From: Marisa cornuarietis
Taxonomy: Eukaryota > Mollusca > Gastropoda > Architaenioglossa > Ampullariidae
NCBI GenBank assembly: GCA_004794655.1
Contig: SMMW01000617.1
Coordinates: forward strand, 13,515,501-13,579,500
Direction of reading: 5' to 3'
Length of the DNA stretch: 64,000 nt
In this document: piece by piece, positions 10,480 to 24,091 of the stretch
How positions within the stretch are numbered: the first letter of the stretch is position 1
Layout of the letters: the number at the start of each line of letters is the position of its first letter
Made by a program: the position numbers and the translations under genes
The notes under the pieces: generated by a model
Told to the model about the DNA's origin: nothing
Seen by the model: the letters and a program-made list of their open reading frames with translations, nothing else
Database searches by the model: none

Positions 10480-12590
10480 TTGACGATGCCCCATTGCGCA
10501 ACCTGGCGATCGGTCGCCATTTTGTTACGAAGTGATACCCGGGTGTACGCACGTGACAAGAAGCTGGTGCGGCTGCTTGCATCGATTGGTGGGTATTTTT
10601 AACTGGCGCGAGCTTCGAGTCTGGAAAGTAAACGCACTGACTTTTTTTTTTTTAAGGGCGTTGAAGGGTTGCATGAGACATAATGTCCATGTTGTCATGA
10701 AACTGAGAAAGACGTTTTTTAGTTCACGACAGCCATCCGCAAGAGTACTTCCATCTCATACACAGATCTTTGTCTCTCGCTATGTCTTCTTCTTTGTCGT
10801 CTGCTTCAGGCCCCGTTGAGCGGCTCGCGCGCGCGCAGCATTGTGGGAAGTATCGTCTGCTGCGCTGTGAATGGAAGGAAGGAATGTACTCTTTCTCGTC
10901 GTCGCGAATAGTCCCCGGCTTTTCCTTCATGCAGATTTGAACTTTTTTTGTTGACTCATCGCTGCCGTTCGCGCATGCTGTGCTACCGAGAACGTGTTTT
11001 ACGAAGAGCTCGCCGGCTACCAGTCCAGAAGTCGAGAACAAAGACGATCACTTCTCGCGGAGCACTTCTTGCATTGTGCAGGGCCATCGCCATTCATGCG
11101 GATCGTTCGCAGTTTAATCGTGATTCATCACCCGTGACGCGGTATTACCGCTAGGCAAGAGACCACTCAGGGTTTCAATTCTTCAGCTTTAACCGTTGGC
11201 TGTAACTCGTCCAGGCAACACAAAATATAGCCGTCAAGCGCTCTCGTGTTAACGCTCGACATTCTAGTTTATCTGACCAAGATAACGCTCATGTCTAGCG
11301 AGAATAGGCGCGCGAGGAGGAGCCCTAGTAACGCAGGACCCGTGTTCTTGTTTTGAGTAGGGACTCGTGTTCCCACACCGGGTGCAGACCCGTGTACCCA
11401 AGTGTGGCGTGACCTGTCACTTTTTGTTTTTTCCTTGCAGGAGATGGTGCTGCACCGCGGGATCAGCAACCAGCGTTGCGAGACGACGGCACTCGCGACA
11501 GCAGGTTCCTAGCCTCGCGTGCTGTGAGTATCAGCGGCTGCTGACATACAACACAGGCTCGCAGTGTTTGCACCCTCCACAAAAGTGACTCAAGAGGGTC
11601 TGACTGTGCTTAATCATCCCCCTACAAAATAAGGTGTATCACTGCCAACGTTAGAGTCTACTTGTATAGCCAAGGTGAGCTTTGTTCAGAGCTTCTCCAA
11701 CCCACATTGTAGCCAACGAAACAATTTTTCAACGCCTTTTGATCTCCTTGTGTCGATTTTCGTAAACTCGGTCTGGTAGCCGTGGCTGGCGCACATGTCA
11801 ATCGATAATCTGTGTATGTTCTTGACCTCAGCCGGGTTCAGGTTCAAGCCAGTAACACTGTGGCAGTACATTTGAGGGACACAGCCTCAGAATCCACCAG
11901 AGAAATCACAGCGAGCTCACGTCGTGACCCCCTTCTCGTCGTACCATTTTGCTGTCCTGGGGTCACGTTGATGAAACCGGTTGAGATCAATAACAAGCCA
12001 AGCCGCCCTCCTCCCCAGGCCTGCTTTGCGCAGCTAACGGGAGAAACTCGTCGTCGAGCAGTGATCGCTCGGTAGACGATCGTGTGTGGATGTACCTGGT
12101 GACTCGGTTGAAGTAGAAATAAACCTTGCGTCACCATGACAACACGTGGGGGTGACTGACTCTTTAATTATAGAACTGTCGACATTTAGACACAAACAGC
12201 GACGGACGTGTCGATAACAGCTTCATCAGGGCTGACGCCGGCTGCTTCGCAAACCCGTCACCGGCGGTGTGAACTTCACTCGGACTACCTTCGAAACGAT
12301 TACATCTGCTTGACATTTCACTGGGTGCAGCGTTTGTCGCACACGGATCGAGCTCTGACGAGCACAAATACAACAATCCCTTCGCTTCCCCTCCAAAAAG
12401 AAAAACAAATTGTAGTGGCTGGTACTTCACTGAGAGAGAAAGAGAAGGGGAAAAAACACAAACAAAATACAAGGAGCTCCTGACAGCATATCGCCTGAGA
12501 AGATCTGAGGCAAGTGTCGCTGTAAACTCGGTGACGCTCTGAGAGATATGGTGTTGTGACATCTGTGCTACTCGCGATCAAGTTTCATGC
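10480..12590 (+). promoter_or_regulatory. CpG-rich probable promoter and 5' UTR region of gene B first exon 1a
   Basis: CpG dinucleotides are visibly denser here than in the flanks, for example the 'cgcgcgcgcgcag' stretch near 10826-10838 and the clusters around 10950-11130 and 12040-12300. It contains 'gcattgtgggaag' near 10838-10850 and 'cgccattttg' near 10515, which resemble general metazoan promoter motifs. It ends at the ATG of exon 1a (12591), whose frame has an upstream stop at about 12538. No TATA box is convincing. Extent and role are inferred. Confidence 0.4.
11441..11523 (+). other. Candidate non-coding (5' UTR) exon upstream of gene B exon 1a
   Basis: A strong pyrimidine tract and acceptor (ttttttccttgcAG, ending 11440) and a consensus donor GTGAGT (11524) bracket 83 bp of GC-rich sequence. 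One frame is open across it, and another contains an ATG with a stop 22 codons later. It could be a 5' UTR exon of the long gene B transcript, an exon of an unrelated gene, or coincidence. Confidence 0.25.
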
Positions 12591-12639
12591 ATGGCTGGCA
12601 AAAAGAAGAAGAGTCTGGTGGTGAGGTCACGCACGAAAG
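12591..12639 (+). CDS. Gene B alternative first coding exon 1a (basic N-terminus)
   Basis: ATG at 12591 opens 16 codons: Met-Ala-Gly, then Lys-Lys-Lys-Lys, Ser-Leu-Val-Val, Arg-Ser-Arg-Thr-Lys. It ends with the single base G before donor GTAAGA (12640). The in-frame stop at about 12538 supports this start, although T at -3 is a weak initiation context. Phase 1 fits the acceptor at 55504 exactly, giving ...Thr-Lys-Glu-Glu-Ser-Cys-Cys. The joined protein would be 99 residues. The intron would be 42.9 kb. The Lys-rich head agrees with a cytosolic N-terminus and possible binding to acidic lipids. It sits at the downstream edge of a CpG-rich region, as expected of a first exon. Called from sequence only; no transcript evidence is available here. 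Confidence 0.65.
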
Positions 12640-13387
12640 GTAAGAACAGATGTAATTATTGAGCTAATTAGTGAATTTGTCACCTCGTTCAGGACCTGTT
12701 AGTGTCAAAGGGTGCACCGTTGCTGCTGCAGTCGAAGTAGGCTGTAGGATGTGAGGTCAATGTGTTGTATGTGTCGAGGAACAGGTGGAGAGTATATATT
12801 ATACGGTGTTGACTGCACGTCTGTCAGTACATTTTGTAGTTGAATTTCAGCAGGTCACTCTGTTATTACCTCTTTCCTTTTTTTTTTCCCCACTTTCTCT
12901 CTCTCTCTTTTTCTATGTGTGTGTGTGTGTGTTTGGGTGGGTGTGAGCGCGCGCGAGGTTATTGGTAGATATTTGTCTTGTCAATTCATTTCAATACTTG
13001 TTTATTTTATTCCTGTATGTATCTGTGTATGTGAATAGGTCTCTCTCTCTCTCTCGTTATTAGTAAACATCTTGCCATTTCATCGTATTTTAATATTCAC
13101 TATTGTGTACAGGTTTGTTTATATATGATTGTGTCGTTATTAAAAATTACCTCGCCATTTTGTAAATTACTGTATATATCTTAATATACGACTCTCATTT
13201 TGTCTGTTCCTTCTGTGTGTGTCTCTGCTATCAGTAATTGTGTTTTGTCATTTCACTATATTTCGCTATTTTGCCATCGTTTCAGCATTTATTATTATTA
13301 TTTTTGGTTGTTAACGTTGTTCGTTATCCAGCCTGTATACCACCCTGTGTGTGTGTGCGCGTGCGTGCGTGCGTGAACATAAGCGTG

Positions 13388-13388
<1 letters not shown>

Positions 13389-13450
<62 letters not shown>
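13389..13450. repeat. (TG)n microsatellite
   Basis: Perfect TG run, followed at 13511-13532 by another TG run. Both generate spurious His-Thr and Cys-Val frames. Confidence 0.95.
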
Positions 13451-13453
<3 letters not shown>

Positions 13454-14584
13454 ATATATGAGGGAGGGAGAAAGCGTTTGTGCAACGACCAGAGAGGGAG
13501 AGAAAAAAAATGTGTGTGTGTGTGTGTGTGTGCAAGAAAGCGAGAACGCATGACTAACTTTGAACATGTGACGGAAATAGGTTTGTTTAAGTATCTGATG
13601 TGTTGCGTGATCAACTGAATGCACGCGATATTTGCAATGGGCAGTCTGTGTCCTTCCCCAGCACCTGACCCATTGGGGTGTTTATTTTAACGTGATATTT
13701 ATAAATATATATCCGTGAAAATATTTTTATAAGAACCCGGTGTGGGTGGATACGGGTGGTGGTGGCGGGTACTGTGCTAAGCGTTGGTCGCAACTGAAGT
13801 AGGATATCGCATTCCTTGTAGCCGTGTGTGGAACGACCTCTTCAGATATTAATAGAAATCTTTAGGCAAGGATCGGCTGCCAGCATTCGTGTGCGCTAGA
13901 CCTGGCAAGGGGAGGTCATGCTTGCGCTCTTTATCTAATGTAGCGAGAGTTACGTTTTCTGCATGAGAAGACGATGGAATCCAGTGCCATTCTTGTAACT
14001 GCCGCGGAAAGAACTCAAATGCAACGATAATTTACCCGTAAAGATTCACGCTTTCCTTGACGGAGAAAGCGCTGAAAGGGGAAAATATCGTTAACAGCGG
14101 GTACCTGATCAAGTTTTGAGCTAATTATAATTGGCTGTTTGTCGTAGATAGCCTGTTTCATTCGACTTCGTCAAACTGAGGTATTTAAGAAAGCCACACT
14201 TGAGACTAAGAAGGGAAAATCTCGAAACTTTTTAGCCTTCTGGCGATGGTAAAATGATCGTGTCTTATCGAGGGTTTTTTCCTCCCCGAAGGCTCAACAG
14301 CAGGGCCTTTGACTTTCATGAACTCGAGAGCGGCGCCAGGTCAGGTTTCTCGCACTGCGTGAGACCTCTCACGTGACCTAACCTGATGAACCCTTCCGTG
14401 ACCCCACGACGTTTACCAAGTTGCAGTTTGATAAAAGCTGAGCATTTCTTCGCAAATTCCTCATCTTGGTAGTAAGACATAATTATATGACTTTTTAAGT
14501 TAGATATTATCGGTGTTTAAAAAGAAAGACTTGAAGGACTAGTGGGGTACAATTTTTTTCTAATGATTAGGTAAAGCCCTAGTC

Positions 14585-14725
14585 ACATACACCCTGCCGT
14601 ACTCGACATACACTTCTACAAGCATTACCAAGCACAGGTCAAGGTCAACGACACAGACGTCAGGATTGTACATAGACACGTTTACTTTGTCAAGACTCCA
14701 GCCAGTGGGAGAGCTAGGTTATTCG
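14585..14725 (+). repeat. Dispersed repeat family D, copy 1
   Basis: Shares an extended diverged match with 18460-18570: 'tacaagcattac', 'acgtcaggattgtacat', 'cttcagcca'-like segments in the same order. A weaker third copy is at 56020-56140. No terminal repeats or tRNA boxes seen, so the class is unknown. Confidence 0.6.
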
Positions 14726-15882
14726 AGGTGTCTGTATACACATGTGACCACATTCTGACCTCGTCCTATACATGGTGTTTCTCATCCGTCCTTGTCGGTG
14801 ACAGTAATATATAACAACAGCTTAATCCGCAGCTCGTTGACACGAGTATGGACTACACAACACTGGGTGGGTGATTCGGGGAGGTAGGAGCACAGTGACG
14901 TACGGAGAAAAAAAGTGGCAAGCCGCTTTCCTTTGATCGGTGACCCTGGCACCGGAAGTCGGTAGACGTCGATAATGCCGATCCGGCGACGGGATATTTC
15001 TCAGGTATGGTGATTGCAGAAAAGACGGTAAAGGGAAACTTCACCTTATTTTTCTTTCTTTCTTTCAAATATTTACAGACTGCTGCAAACAAAAAATAAG
15101 ATCCAGACTATTGATTTTACTTAGCTCTCTCGTCCACTGTTGTCTGTTCCTCTTGACTATCGATCTTACGTAGCCGCTTCCTAGTTCTTTGGTAGTCTCT
15201 TGTCCTCTTCTGCTATCGATTTTCTGTTGGTTGGCAGCGAGTAGTTAGCTCACATCGTCGGCGGCCATGCCCTGGTGGCTGCTGTATTATTTCCTCCAGG
15301 GAGGTCAGACAGAAATCATTTTAAGCTGTTCTACTAGCCATCACTGGCAAATTGAATGCTCGTCTGTTTTCTTTTTTGTTCCGACTTTGTCAAAGTAGGT
15401 TGCCGAAATTTGTTTGACTAACTTTTTGAGATTTCTTTCTGAATTGTTGTTGTTGATTCTTTTTCTCTCCGCCGCTAGGCTTTCATAAAGGTAAAAGTGA
15501 AAGAACTCGATCATCCCTCGGTGTTTTTTGTTTCGTGGCTAATAGTATTTTTTAGGCGGACACTCGGCTGCGTGAGTGCAGATAATGGCGTACTTTCACT
15601 CGCTTCCCTTAAAAAAGATAATAAGCCTCAACTACAAATCTGATTATTCAAAATGGTTTCACACTGAAAATAGTGAATACCAGCGTCATCAACATCTTCT
15701 TTTACCTGCCAAGTTTCTTTTTGTCTTACTCCTCGTCCTCCACTGTTTATAAATGTGAGTTCGTTCCTCCGTCTCAAACTGTTTCTGTCTCCAGACTCTT
15801 ACTCAGTGTGATGTATATGTATGTGAGTGTTCGAGGTCCCACCCCGTTGACTGTTCGGCTGCTTATTGTTTGGTGAAATTAG

Positions 15883-15885
<3 letters not shown>

Positions 15886-15944
<59 letters not shown>
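15886..15944. repeat. (TG)n microsatellite
   Basis: Perfect TG run of about 29 repeats. Confidence 0.95.
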
Positions 15945-15945
<1 letters not shown>

Positions 15946-16252
15946 ACATAACGTATCCTTGTTGCTCTTTTCATAAATTTTTATCATTACCCGTCTGAAC
16001 TTAGCCACTGACATCCAGCTGTTTATATTTATTTTAATCACCGCTCATCCTGCCCGAGGAAGTAGTACTGTGTTTACTGCATAAATAATCGCCCTTCAGC
16101 TGGCCTTAAAAACTAAAGGGGTCATTTTATCGGGTCAGTCGTGACGCAGGGGTCTGAAGCTGGAAGTCGCGTGCAGCTATCATTGTGGTGGTCAGTCTGA
16201 CCTTAGATAGTTGATAGGCACAAGGTTCGAAATGTTGATAGACAGGCGCCTG

Positions 16253-16279
<27 letters not shown>
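16253..16279. repeat. (CA)n microsatellite
   Basis: Short perfect CA run. Confidence 0.9.
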
Positions 16280-16283
<4 letters not shown>

Positions 16284-18454
16284 GTACCTGCTTACATATA
16301 GGAGAGAGTGAACTGACCTGGCCTGACCTAGGGAATAAATAGATTCACTGCATTTGGCTGGTCAGGTCACGCTATAGTGCGTAAATATTGACTAGACATT
16401 ATGGGTACATGAGTACTTCTATGGGTGCATCTACCCGTGTTTTCTATGAGACAAATTACTTATCAGGCAGTGCGGAGCTTAAAACTTAACTAGGATAAAG
16501 CCTCAGGCGCCTTCTTTACCGGAAACGTGAAATGTGTGAGGTTTTTTTTTTTGGCAACTTTTGTGTGAGTTGTGAAATGTGTGAGTTTTTTTTTTACCGT
16601 GATCTAACATTTGCCAAGCGTAGTCACACATTCACATCAAATAGTCACGTAGTCACAGAATAGTCACATATTCGACTATTCCCATCTGATAAACACGACC
16701 CTTGAAAACAAATCGGTGAACGAAGGTTTGATTAGCTCTTTGAAGGCTAGAAATATTTTTGTCTCTGCCAGTCTGCGGCTGTTAGCTATGTCCGCTGCAC
16801 GAGCACTTTTCTTGCTAATTTGGGTTTCCCTTTATTCCAGACGTATGTGTTTATTCCAAACGGCGCCTGTGTTTTAAAAAAAAGCTTCACAGAAGAAAAT
16901 ATCAACAGTATAAAATGTCGATAAACGTTGCACGAAATGGGAACATCTCACTGAACCTCTGAAGAAATAAAGTTAAGATCCTGCTGTGCAGAGATGGACC
17001 CGATCATCATTTTCTTTGAACTAACCCTCTGCACCCCAGTTTATTGGGAATACTGTTCCTGCTTGCCGTCCTGCAGTTGGTTGAAGTTCGACATAAAAAA
17101 TTTCTCTTGGAAAGTTTAGTTTGAATCATCCATTGTTTAAATGAAACTTACTGGGTTGCCTGCATTAAGAATGAGTTGCATGTATAGAGTGTATGAATCA
17201 TGCTGTGGGTACAATCATATGCTCTGCATGTGATATGCGGAATAAAGTCTAAAGTTTATGGGAATCAAAAGTAGAAAATACACAAGACCGCTGAAGCACA
17301 CTTCAGCCGAGTTACCTTTGCTTAAATATGAGTTCGTAATCTTCCGCTTTTCTGGCTGTTCCTTAAAAAATGCAATTAAGCTGATATTTGAGCTGTCTAT
17401 TGACTCTGCAAGCGGAAGTATAGGGTTAAACGGAGGTTAAATGTGCATACAGCCCAGTGACTCCAACGCAAGGGAACATTTCAGTCCCAGCGACAACCAC
17501 ACGAGGGTTAACTAAAAGCTTAATACTTTTATGACGTCATTATTGTGTGTTTGACGACAACTGCGGTCAGTCGGTTTCATGACTTAACACTCTTTACTGT
17601 TCAGACTTACTCTTTCACAGAATAAACATGGGTTTTCTACTATAAATAACTTACCAAGCAGTAAAGAGCTTTCTAAATTTGTTTTTAAGTAACTAGTTCC
17701 TGAAAAGACGACCGTCAACCGGTGCGTTGATGTCCAGACCTACAGCTCGTCCGCTTAGGAAGTAAGGCAAGAGATGTAGGGGTAACTTTCTCATTTTGTG
17801 TAGAAACATTTGTAACTTCCCCTTACAGTAAGTCCTGCTTGGCGTAAGCTATGTGCAAGACGTGTGGGTAACAAAGCAAACTCTGACCCTAATTCGTGCT
17901 GAAACGGGAACCACTGGCACGTGAGCTGCGTGTCAGTTTTTGGCATTCTTTGGACAGACAGTATTGACATCGACTGAAGCTATCGTCTGGCCCTTTTTCA
18001 GAGCAGGAACAGCTTTTATCTTCCGATGCCTCTTTTGCAAGTACATCTACAAGCGTGCTGGGAAGAGATTTATTTGTCAGACAGAGGGAGTGAGTGCCGG
18101 ATCGACTTCCAGTAAATCAGTCATAACGAGGCTAGTACAGAAGAGCGCGTGAAGTGATGATGAAAAAGGATTGGTCAAATTCGAGCGTGAAGCAATCAGG
18201 CTGCGAGTGCAAGCATTTTTGTGTCCTATATAGCGATAAGCTCAGCTGCGTCTTGTTTTCACAGAATAGTGCAGTGCTGATTGTGTAATACATCTGCATC
18301 TGCAGCTTTCTTTTCCTCAAAACATCATTCTCCTGCTATTTTATTCTAAAGATCTAGATGGGATGATTTTATTTTCTAATAACTGAGTAAAACTCACTGT
18401 AAGATTTCCCCAAATGAGGGTGAACATCCCTGTTCCGTTGTCGGGATACACACC

Positions 18455-18575
18455 TACAAACATTACTGTACACAGAAAGAGGTCAACAACAGAGACGTCA
18501 GGATTGTACATGGACGTGCTTACGTTGTCATGGCTTCAGCCAGACTGAGAGAACAGGGACCATAATTATGTTAAT
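18455..18575 (+). repeat. Dispersed repeat family D, copy 2
   Basis: The best preserved copy: 'cacctacaaacattac', 'acagaaagaggtcaacaac', 'gacgtcaggattgtacatgg', 'gttgtcatggcttcagccag' in order. It matches 14585-14725 and, more weakly, 56020-56140, all on the + strand. Confidence 0.6.
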
Positions 18576-19358
18576 TGGACATATATAACATAATAACATC
18601 TTGACCGCTTTCTCTGAAATGGTAATATTTCTAGGTTGCATTTCAAAAACGGAAAAGTGAGTACTAACGTAGATTTTAAGAACTACATATCTTCACGAGG
18701 CCATTTCCAAACAACAACAACAACAACAAAAATTGGACCACGCTACGCCTTGAAAGCTTTCGCTAACGCTCCATATTCATTTACAATCTTTTTCATCAAA
18801 ATTATATATGTTTATATTTGTCTTCATGCCTACCTACATAAACATGTACGAGTGCAAACTATGTTGTTGCTATAGCGCCAGGAGAGAACAAACCAGAATA
18901 GCCCTCCCCGAGCTTGCGAAGTTCCAAAAATACCCAGCCTTCTGTCAGTGAAAGGATACATTGATGTTTCTCTGCGACAGCTGGCTAATATTTTACAGGA
19001 ATGGCTTTTATCGCAAATTTCAAAACCTTTCAGTATGGCGGAGAGCGCCAGAGGCGTGTCTGTGGCTCTTAAGAATTCTTCGGTTGCCTTCCTGCAGGAG
19101 CAGCACGCGCTCGCAAAATGATATCCCCGGATGTCAGTAAATACGATAAGAAGCGCGACACTAAAGAATTTACAGCATTCAAGGAACGAATTTAGCCTTA
19201 AAAAAGGGGGAAATGGAATTCAGCGTAGAGTATTTCAACGAATGAAGTTTGAATGTGGGTTTCTTGTGTTTGTATAAAACATTATCATGACAGCGAGCAA
19301 CATAGGTGGCAGTAGTTTTAGTGTTTGAACACACAAACGGATACGTGCATTGCAGCTG

Positions 19359-19360
<2 letters not shown>

Positions 19361-19396
<36 letters not shown>
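19361..19396. repeat. (CA)n microsatellite
   Basis: Perfect CA run. Confidence 0.95.
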
Positions 19397-19399
<3 letters not shown>

Positions 19400-22300
19400 C
19401 AAATTTGCTCCCCTGCTGTCACATTTACAATACACACAATATAACAGTGCTTTATAAAACTCAGTATGAATATTTATTACAGTGTCTTTGTTTTCTTTAT
19501 GTTTTTGTATGTCTCATTCATTGTATCACATTCATAGTTTGCCATCACGTAAGATTCACTCCACATCACAGACAAAGAATTTTCCTTATAGGTCTGAAAG
19601 CCTAAATTTGTTCACAGTGGGGGTTTGAAGATGTGAAAGAGCTTAGATAGCATGTCACCTCGCATGACATTTTGTAACAAACCGGACATGGATGGTTATA
19701 TTTTGTTATTACTGATCATTACAAGTTAGTAACAAGCTTTTACACAAACTACATTAGGGGATAAAGGTCATAATAATATTAACCAATATACATTTCTGTG
19801 CAATTTTTTCGTATCACTGGTCGAAAAGACGTCCACTCCTTCTATGGCATGGAAGTGGCTACAACCATCAAAACCACTGAACCCCCCCCCCCCAACAGTT
19901 TTAACTGTGAGTAAGAAAACCTCTTGCTTTTTATAGCAGTAAAATCGCCATGGTCGTAATGATTTTTTAAAAAAAGATGTTTGGAACTCATGTAATTTAC
20001 ATCAGTTTTCATCGGTTGACCTGTGTGGAATTCTTTCACTCCACACCCGTCCCTTGTGCCCAATATCTTGTGTCGTGTTACACAAAAAAGTTGTGTAATG
20101 AGACGCGTATGGGAAAAACTCATTCCCAGGATTCTCTCGCCAGATAAGCAATCGCCAGGGAGCCCTGTGGGTTGTTGCAGATAATCGACGAGCATGCTGT
20201 GAAAAGCGAATGAATCAGCTGAAACGCTGCATGCCGTCTGCGGAATCGTGCTCTGAAACTGGCAGTCTCCGGTAATTCCTTGATACCCGGCTTTTTAACC
20301 ATTTAGTAACAGTCCTGGAATGAAAAAAAAAAACTTTGCTTGTTGTTGCACCCTGCCTAAAATACTCAAGTAGCCATACATAGCTATGTCGCTGTGATGT
20401 TCTACGAATGAATGAATGAACGTGTTAAATATTCAAAATTCCTTATTCCATCCCTTCCCTTAGCATCAGGCAGATATTTTTGAATATGCTATTAATAGAA
20501 CGTGTGGCGTGATGGACCATGTGACATGATGGACAATGCTGTCGCGAACACTTGCGCGTTGGTGGCACCGGAAGAAGTGTTCATTTCCTGCTGCGAGTGT
20601 CTTATTATGTTGGATGCTTTAGAATGCATGAATGCTTCTTCTCTAGTCTGAGTTTATTTAAGAGACGTTTTTTTACGTCGCCATGAAAAAGCTCTGAGCC
20701 GTGGGTCGTGAAGGGTTTAGAACGGTCTGGTAGTTGGTTCGCCAGGCCTGTGACTGGAAAACTCTCCCAGCCCACCCACCCCGAAACAGCTGATCTACCT
20801 TTGAAGATAATAAAAAGGAAACGGTTAGGTTACGTCTTCTTCACGTCATGTCCTTGGTACGGTGAACCACATATTCACTGCCTGGCTATGGAAACCTTTA
20901 CCATTTACCCATACTGCTCCCTTTCGAAATAAAAACCTCTATCTTTTTATGGCCGCGATCAGCCTGAAACCAGCTCAGCTCGTAACTATATCCCACGTTT
21001 AAATAAAATGTCAGTGTTGTCTCAGGCAAGTGACAAAAAGGTCGTTATTGCCCAGTCGTCAGGGAATCGCCCTGTGAGACAGGCAGTTCTGGCACGGCCT
21101 CTGTCACTGGCGACAGCTGTGCCGACCTACTGACATCCTAGAAAGTTCTTTCATCAAACCCCACCCACCCCCTACCCTCCAATCGGCCTTCCTCCCACCC
21201 TTCCATACCCCATCCGTCGCCGAGGGGGTGGTTCCGCTGTTCTGATACAGGCCACAACCCATGTAATGGCGGCTTTTAAGACAATTACTCAGATAAACAG
21301 TGTCCAGAGCCTTGTCTGGCACTGGGGAGATTGCCTACGATTACCGTGTTTATACGTAGTTAACAAAAGTTTCCCAAGTTTACCCCAGACACACGTCGGT
21401 CGCACAGCAGAGCCGCAGAATTGAGTGCACGCGCACGTGCACACGTGTGTAGATTCCCCTCCCCTTTATCTGGTGCTGCTGAAGCAAATAGCACCGCAGT
21501 CCACCACATTCGGAGATATGATTCATGGGCATGATGAATTTCACACGCGAGCAATAAAATTAGCAACAACAGCATTTTATTTGGTCACAAACCTGTGCGT
21601 TGTTTACTCAGCTTGTTGCGGCGGTGTGTGTGTGTGTTTTTATGTTTTTTTACGATGTATTTTTAATTTTCATGGGGTTTAGATAAAAAAGCAAATCGGA
21701 GTCTCTCGGACGTCTTTAGTTCAGACTTCCACTATGTTGTTCACTGAACATCGATGCCGTTCTCTTCGGTGAACATTGCCACCACATTGTATTTTTTTCT
21801 TTTTTCTATCTCGGGTTCCACTGTTTGGAATTTTCTGCCCCTTTCGTTTCACATAGTGCATACAGTCCTTAAAGGTGCTTACAGTTTGTGGATTTGGGAG
21901 TGGACAAAATAAGGCCTCAAAAGTGCATATTTCCTGCGAATAGGTCCTTATAAATTGCAGTCGGGACCTTATTAAAAATTGGTTTATGTGAAAAATATTT
22001 TGACATTCATTTGGCGTTTCCCAGTTCAAAAGCTCGCCAGAAAATAGTCCTATCAGTATTTAGGGGAGATAGTTATCGCAGTTTGCATTCTTTTTAAAGG
22101 TTAAACTTCCGGTGTCCCGTATGAAGGAATGGATTGGACACGGGAGAGGGAGATGAGGGTACTTGACAGCCCCTATTGAAGCAATTAGAGAAGCATGACT
22201 AGGTAACCGGCACCCCGGGTTCTCCTGCCGCTGTCCACCGGTTAAGGCCAGACACAGCCCTGAACTTTATGAAAATCTTAATTTTCAGCCATTTGGCATA

Positions 22301-24012
22301 TTATGGATGTTCAGCATGCCCTCTATCCACTCTCCAAATGTTTTATTTCACGAAAACGTGTAAAAATATGTATATTTTGTCACTAAAGACAGTTTTTAAA
22401 TAGTTTAAAATAGTTTTTAAAACTTGTTTTGAGAAGTGCATGTTCAGACCACATTTCTCACTAAAGTTAAAAAGTTAGACTTTCGACTTATTGTCCTTAA
22501 AGAAACTATAATGGGTGCATTTTCCTCGGCTCATGATACAGCCCTGGTATGCACCATTTCAAAGGCTGGCTCTCTCTATCTCACTCACTCACACACACGC
22601 ACGCACCCACATGCACACGTACACAGAAGAGAGAAAGGAGATGGGAGGCAAAAGGGTTCGAAAAAAACCCATTAAAAAGAGCCTTAGTCATTGTGTCTCA
22701 CATTAGAGACAGAGCTTGACTGGGTGAATTAAAGAAGTAGTAATGTGGACAGTCAGTGTGAGCATTCAATGTGCCCCTCGTTTGGCCTCCAAGTGCAACA
22801 AAAGACTTCTCCGGCACCCAAGATGCAGGCAGCGATTCGACGAGCACTGACTGATTTCACGGGTGTATCAGAACAATAGTTTCGCAATCTTACTTTTAAA
22901 AATAACCAGCAGAACGTTCCCGGCCATATGTTCTTCCACTATTGATGCTCTTTGCTTGCATTCCGAGGGTTAACAAAACATGTTGGGATGGGGTGTGTGG
23001 GTAGCTTTGTGAATCGGGGATGTGGGGGTGGGGGGAAGGGCAAGCTGTAGGTGATGTTAAGGGAAGGAGATAACATATCAGGAGGGAATACAAAATGAAA
23101 ACTGCAGACACCAAAATTAACCAGATTTATTTGACCGGTGTCGAATTATTCGCCCAGCCAGCTGCGTGTCTTTTGGATGCAAGGGTCTCAGAGGAAAGCA
23201 TTGACGTAAGAGATAAGTGAAGTGAATACAATGTACAGCTCCTGCTAGCAACACCTGTCCAAGGTGTGACTTCATGCACTACGTGCGATTTGCATGGGTC
23301 CTGTTGTGCACTTACGGTCCGTAAGCGTGTGGAAAACTGTCCTCTTTGTCTTTGAGTGTTCGATTGTTTTTCCTTCTAAATCAGTTCGGTCACAAACCCT
23401 CATTAGTCTTAATTGGAATCATATTGTTGAATATATAAATATGTTTAGGAATATTTTGACACGATGATCAAATAATAAATGTTTGCGAACGTATTAGTGG
23501 AGGTTGATCTGTGTTGGGGAAATTCGACTTCAGAATCGTGTCATACAGCTAAATGTTGTCGAAATATTTCGTCCACCACACGTCCATTTTTTTTTCACTT
23601 GTTGCAGTTCTTCTGCATGTTTCACACAGTGCAGACACAGTACCTCATACGTTTTGGTGATTTATTTATTCAGTCTATATAGAAGAGTGTTCGCTGTCAT
23701 ACTTCTGAATAATCGGCGAAAGATTTAATAAACTTTTCTCTGTTGGCTTTGCAAGTGGCTGCCACATAGTGATATTCGTCTGTCCAGTGCAGGTTCTTGA
23801 TCTTATTGAATTATTATTTTTTTTTTTTCGAAATGATTTCGAAATGTTCAGCCTCTTCAGGCTGTGAAATGAGAAAAGGAGGCGGGCGTTCAATGCGGAG
23901 GAGAGGAGTATAAGGTTTGATCGATGGTTCGTATGCGGGGGATCGTCTGTAACTTGCGAGGGCAGGTTAATCTGGAGAGGGGAAGAGTACGATTCCACAA
24001 GAGAGGAATATC

Positions 24013-24013
<1 letters not shown>

Positions 24014-24091
<78 letters not shown>
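24014..24091. repeat. (CA)n microsatellite
   Basis: About 39 perfect CA repeats, the longest dinucleotide tract in the window, followed shortly by a (TA)n stretch near 24103-24114. Confidence 0.95.

Noticed and set aside
13238..13624. Overlapping frames with Cys-Val and His-Thr repeats on both strands
   Set aside because: Translations of the TG/CA microsatellites at 13389-13450 and 13511-13532.
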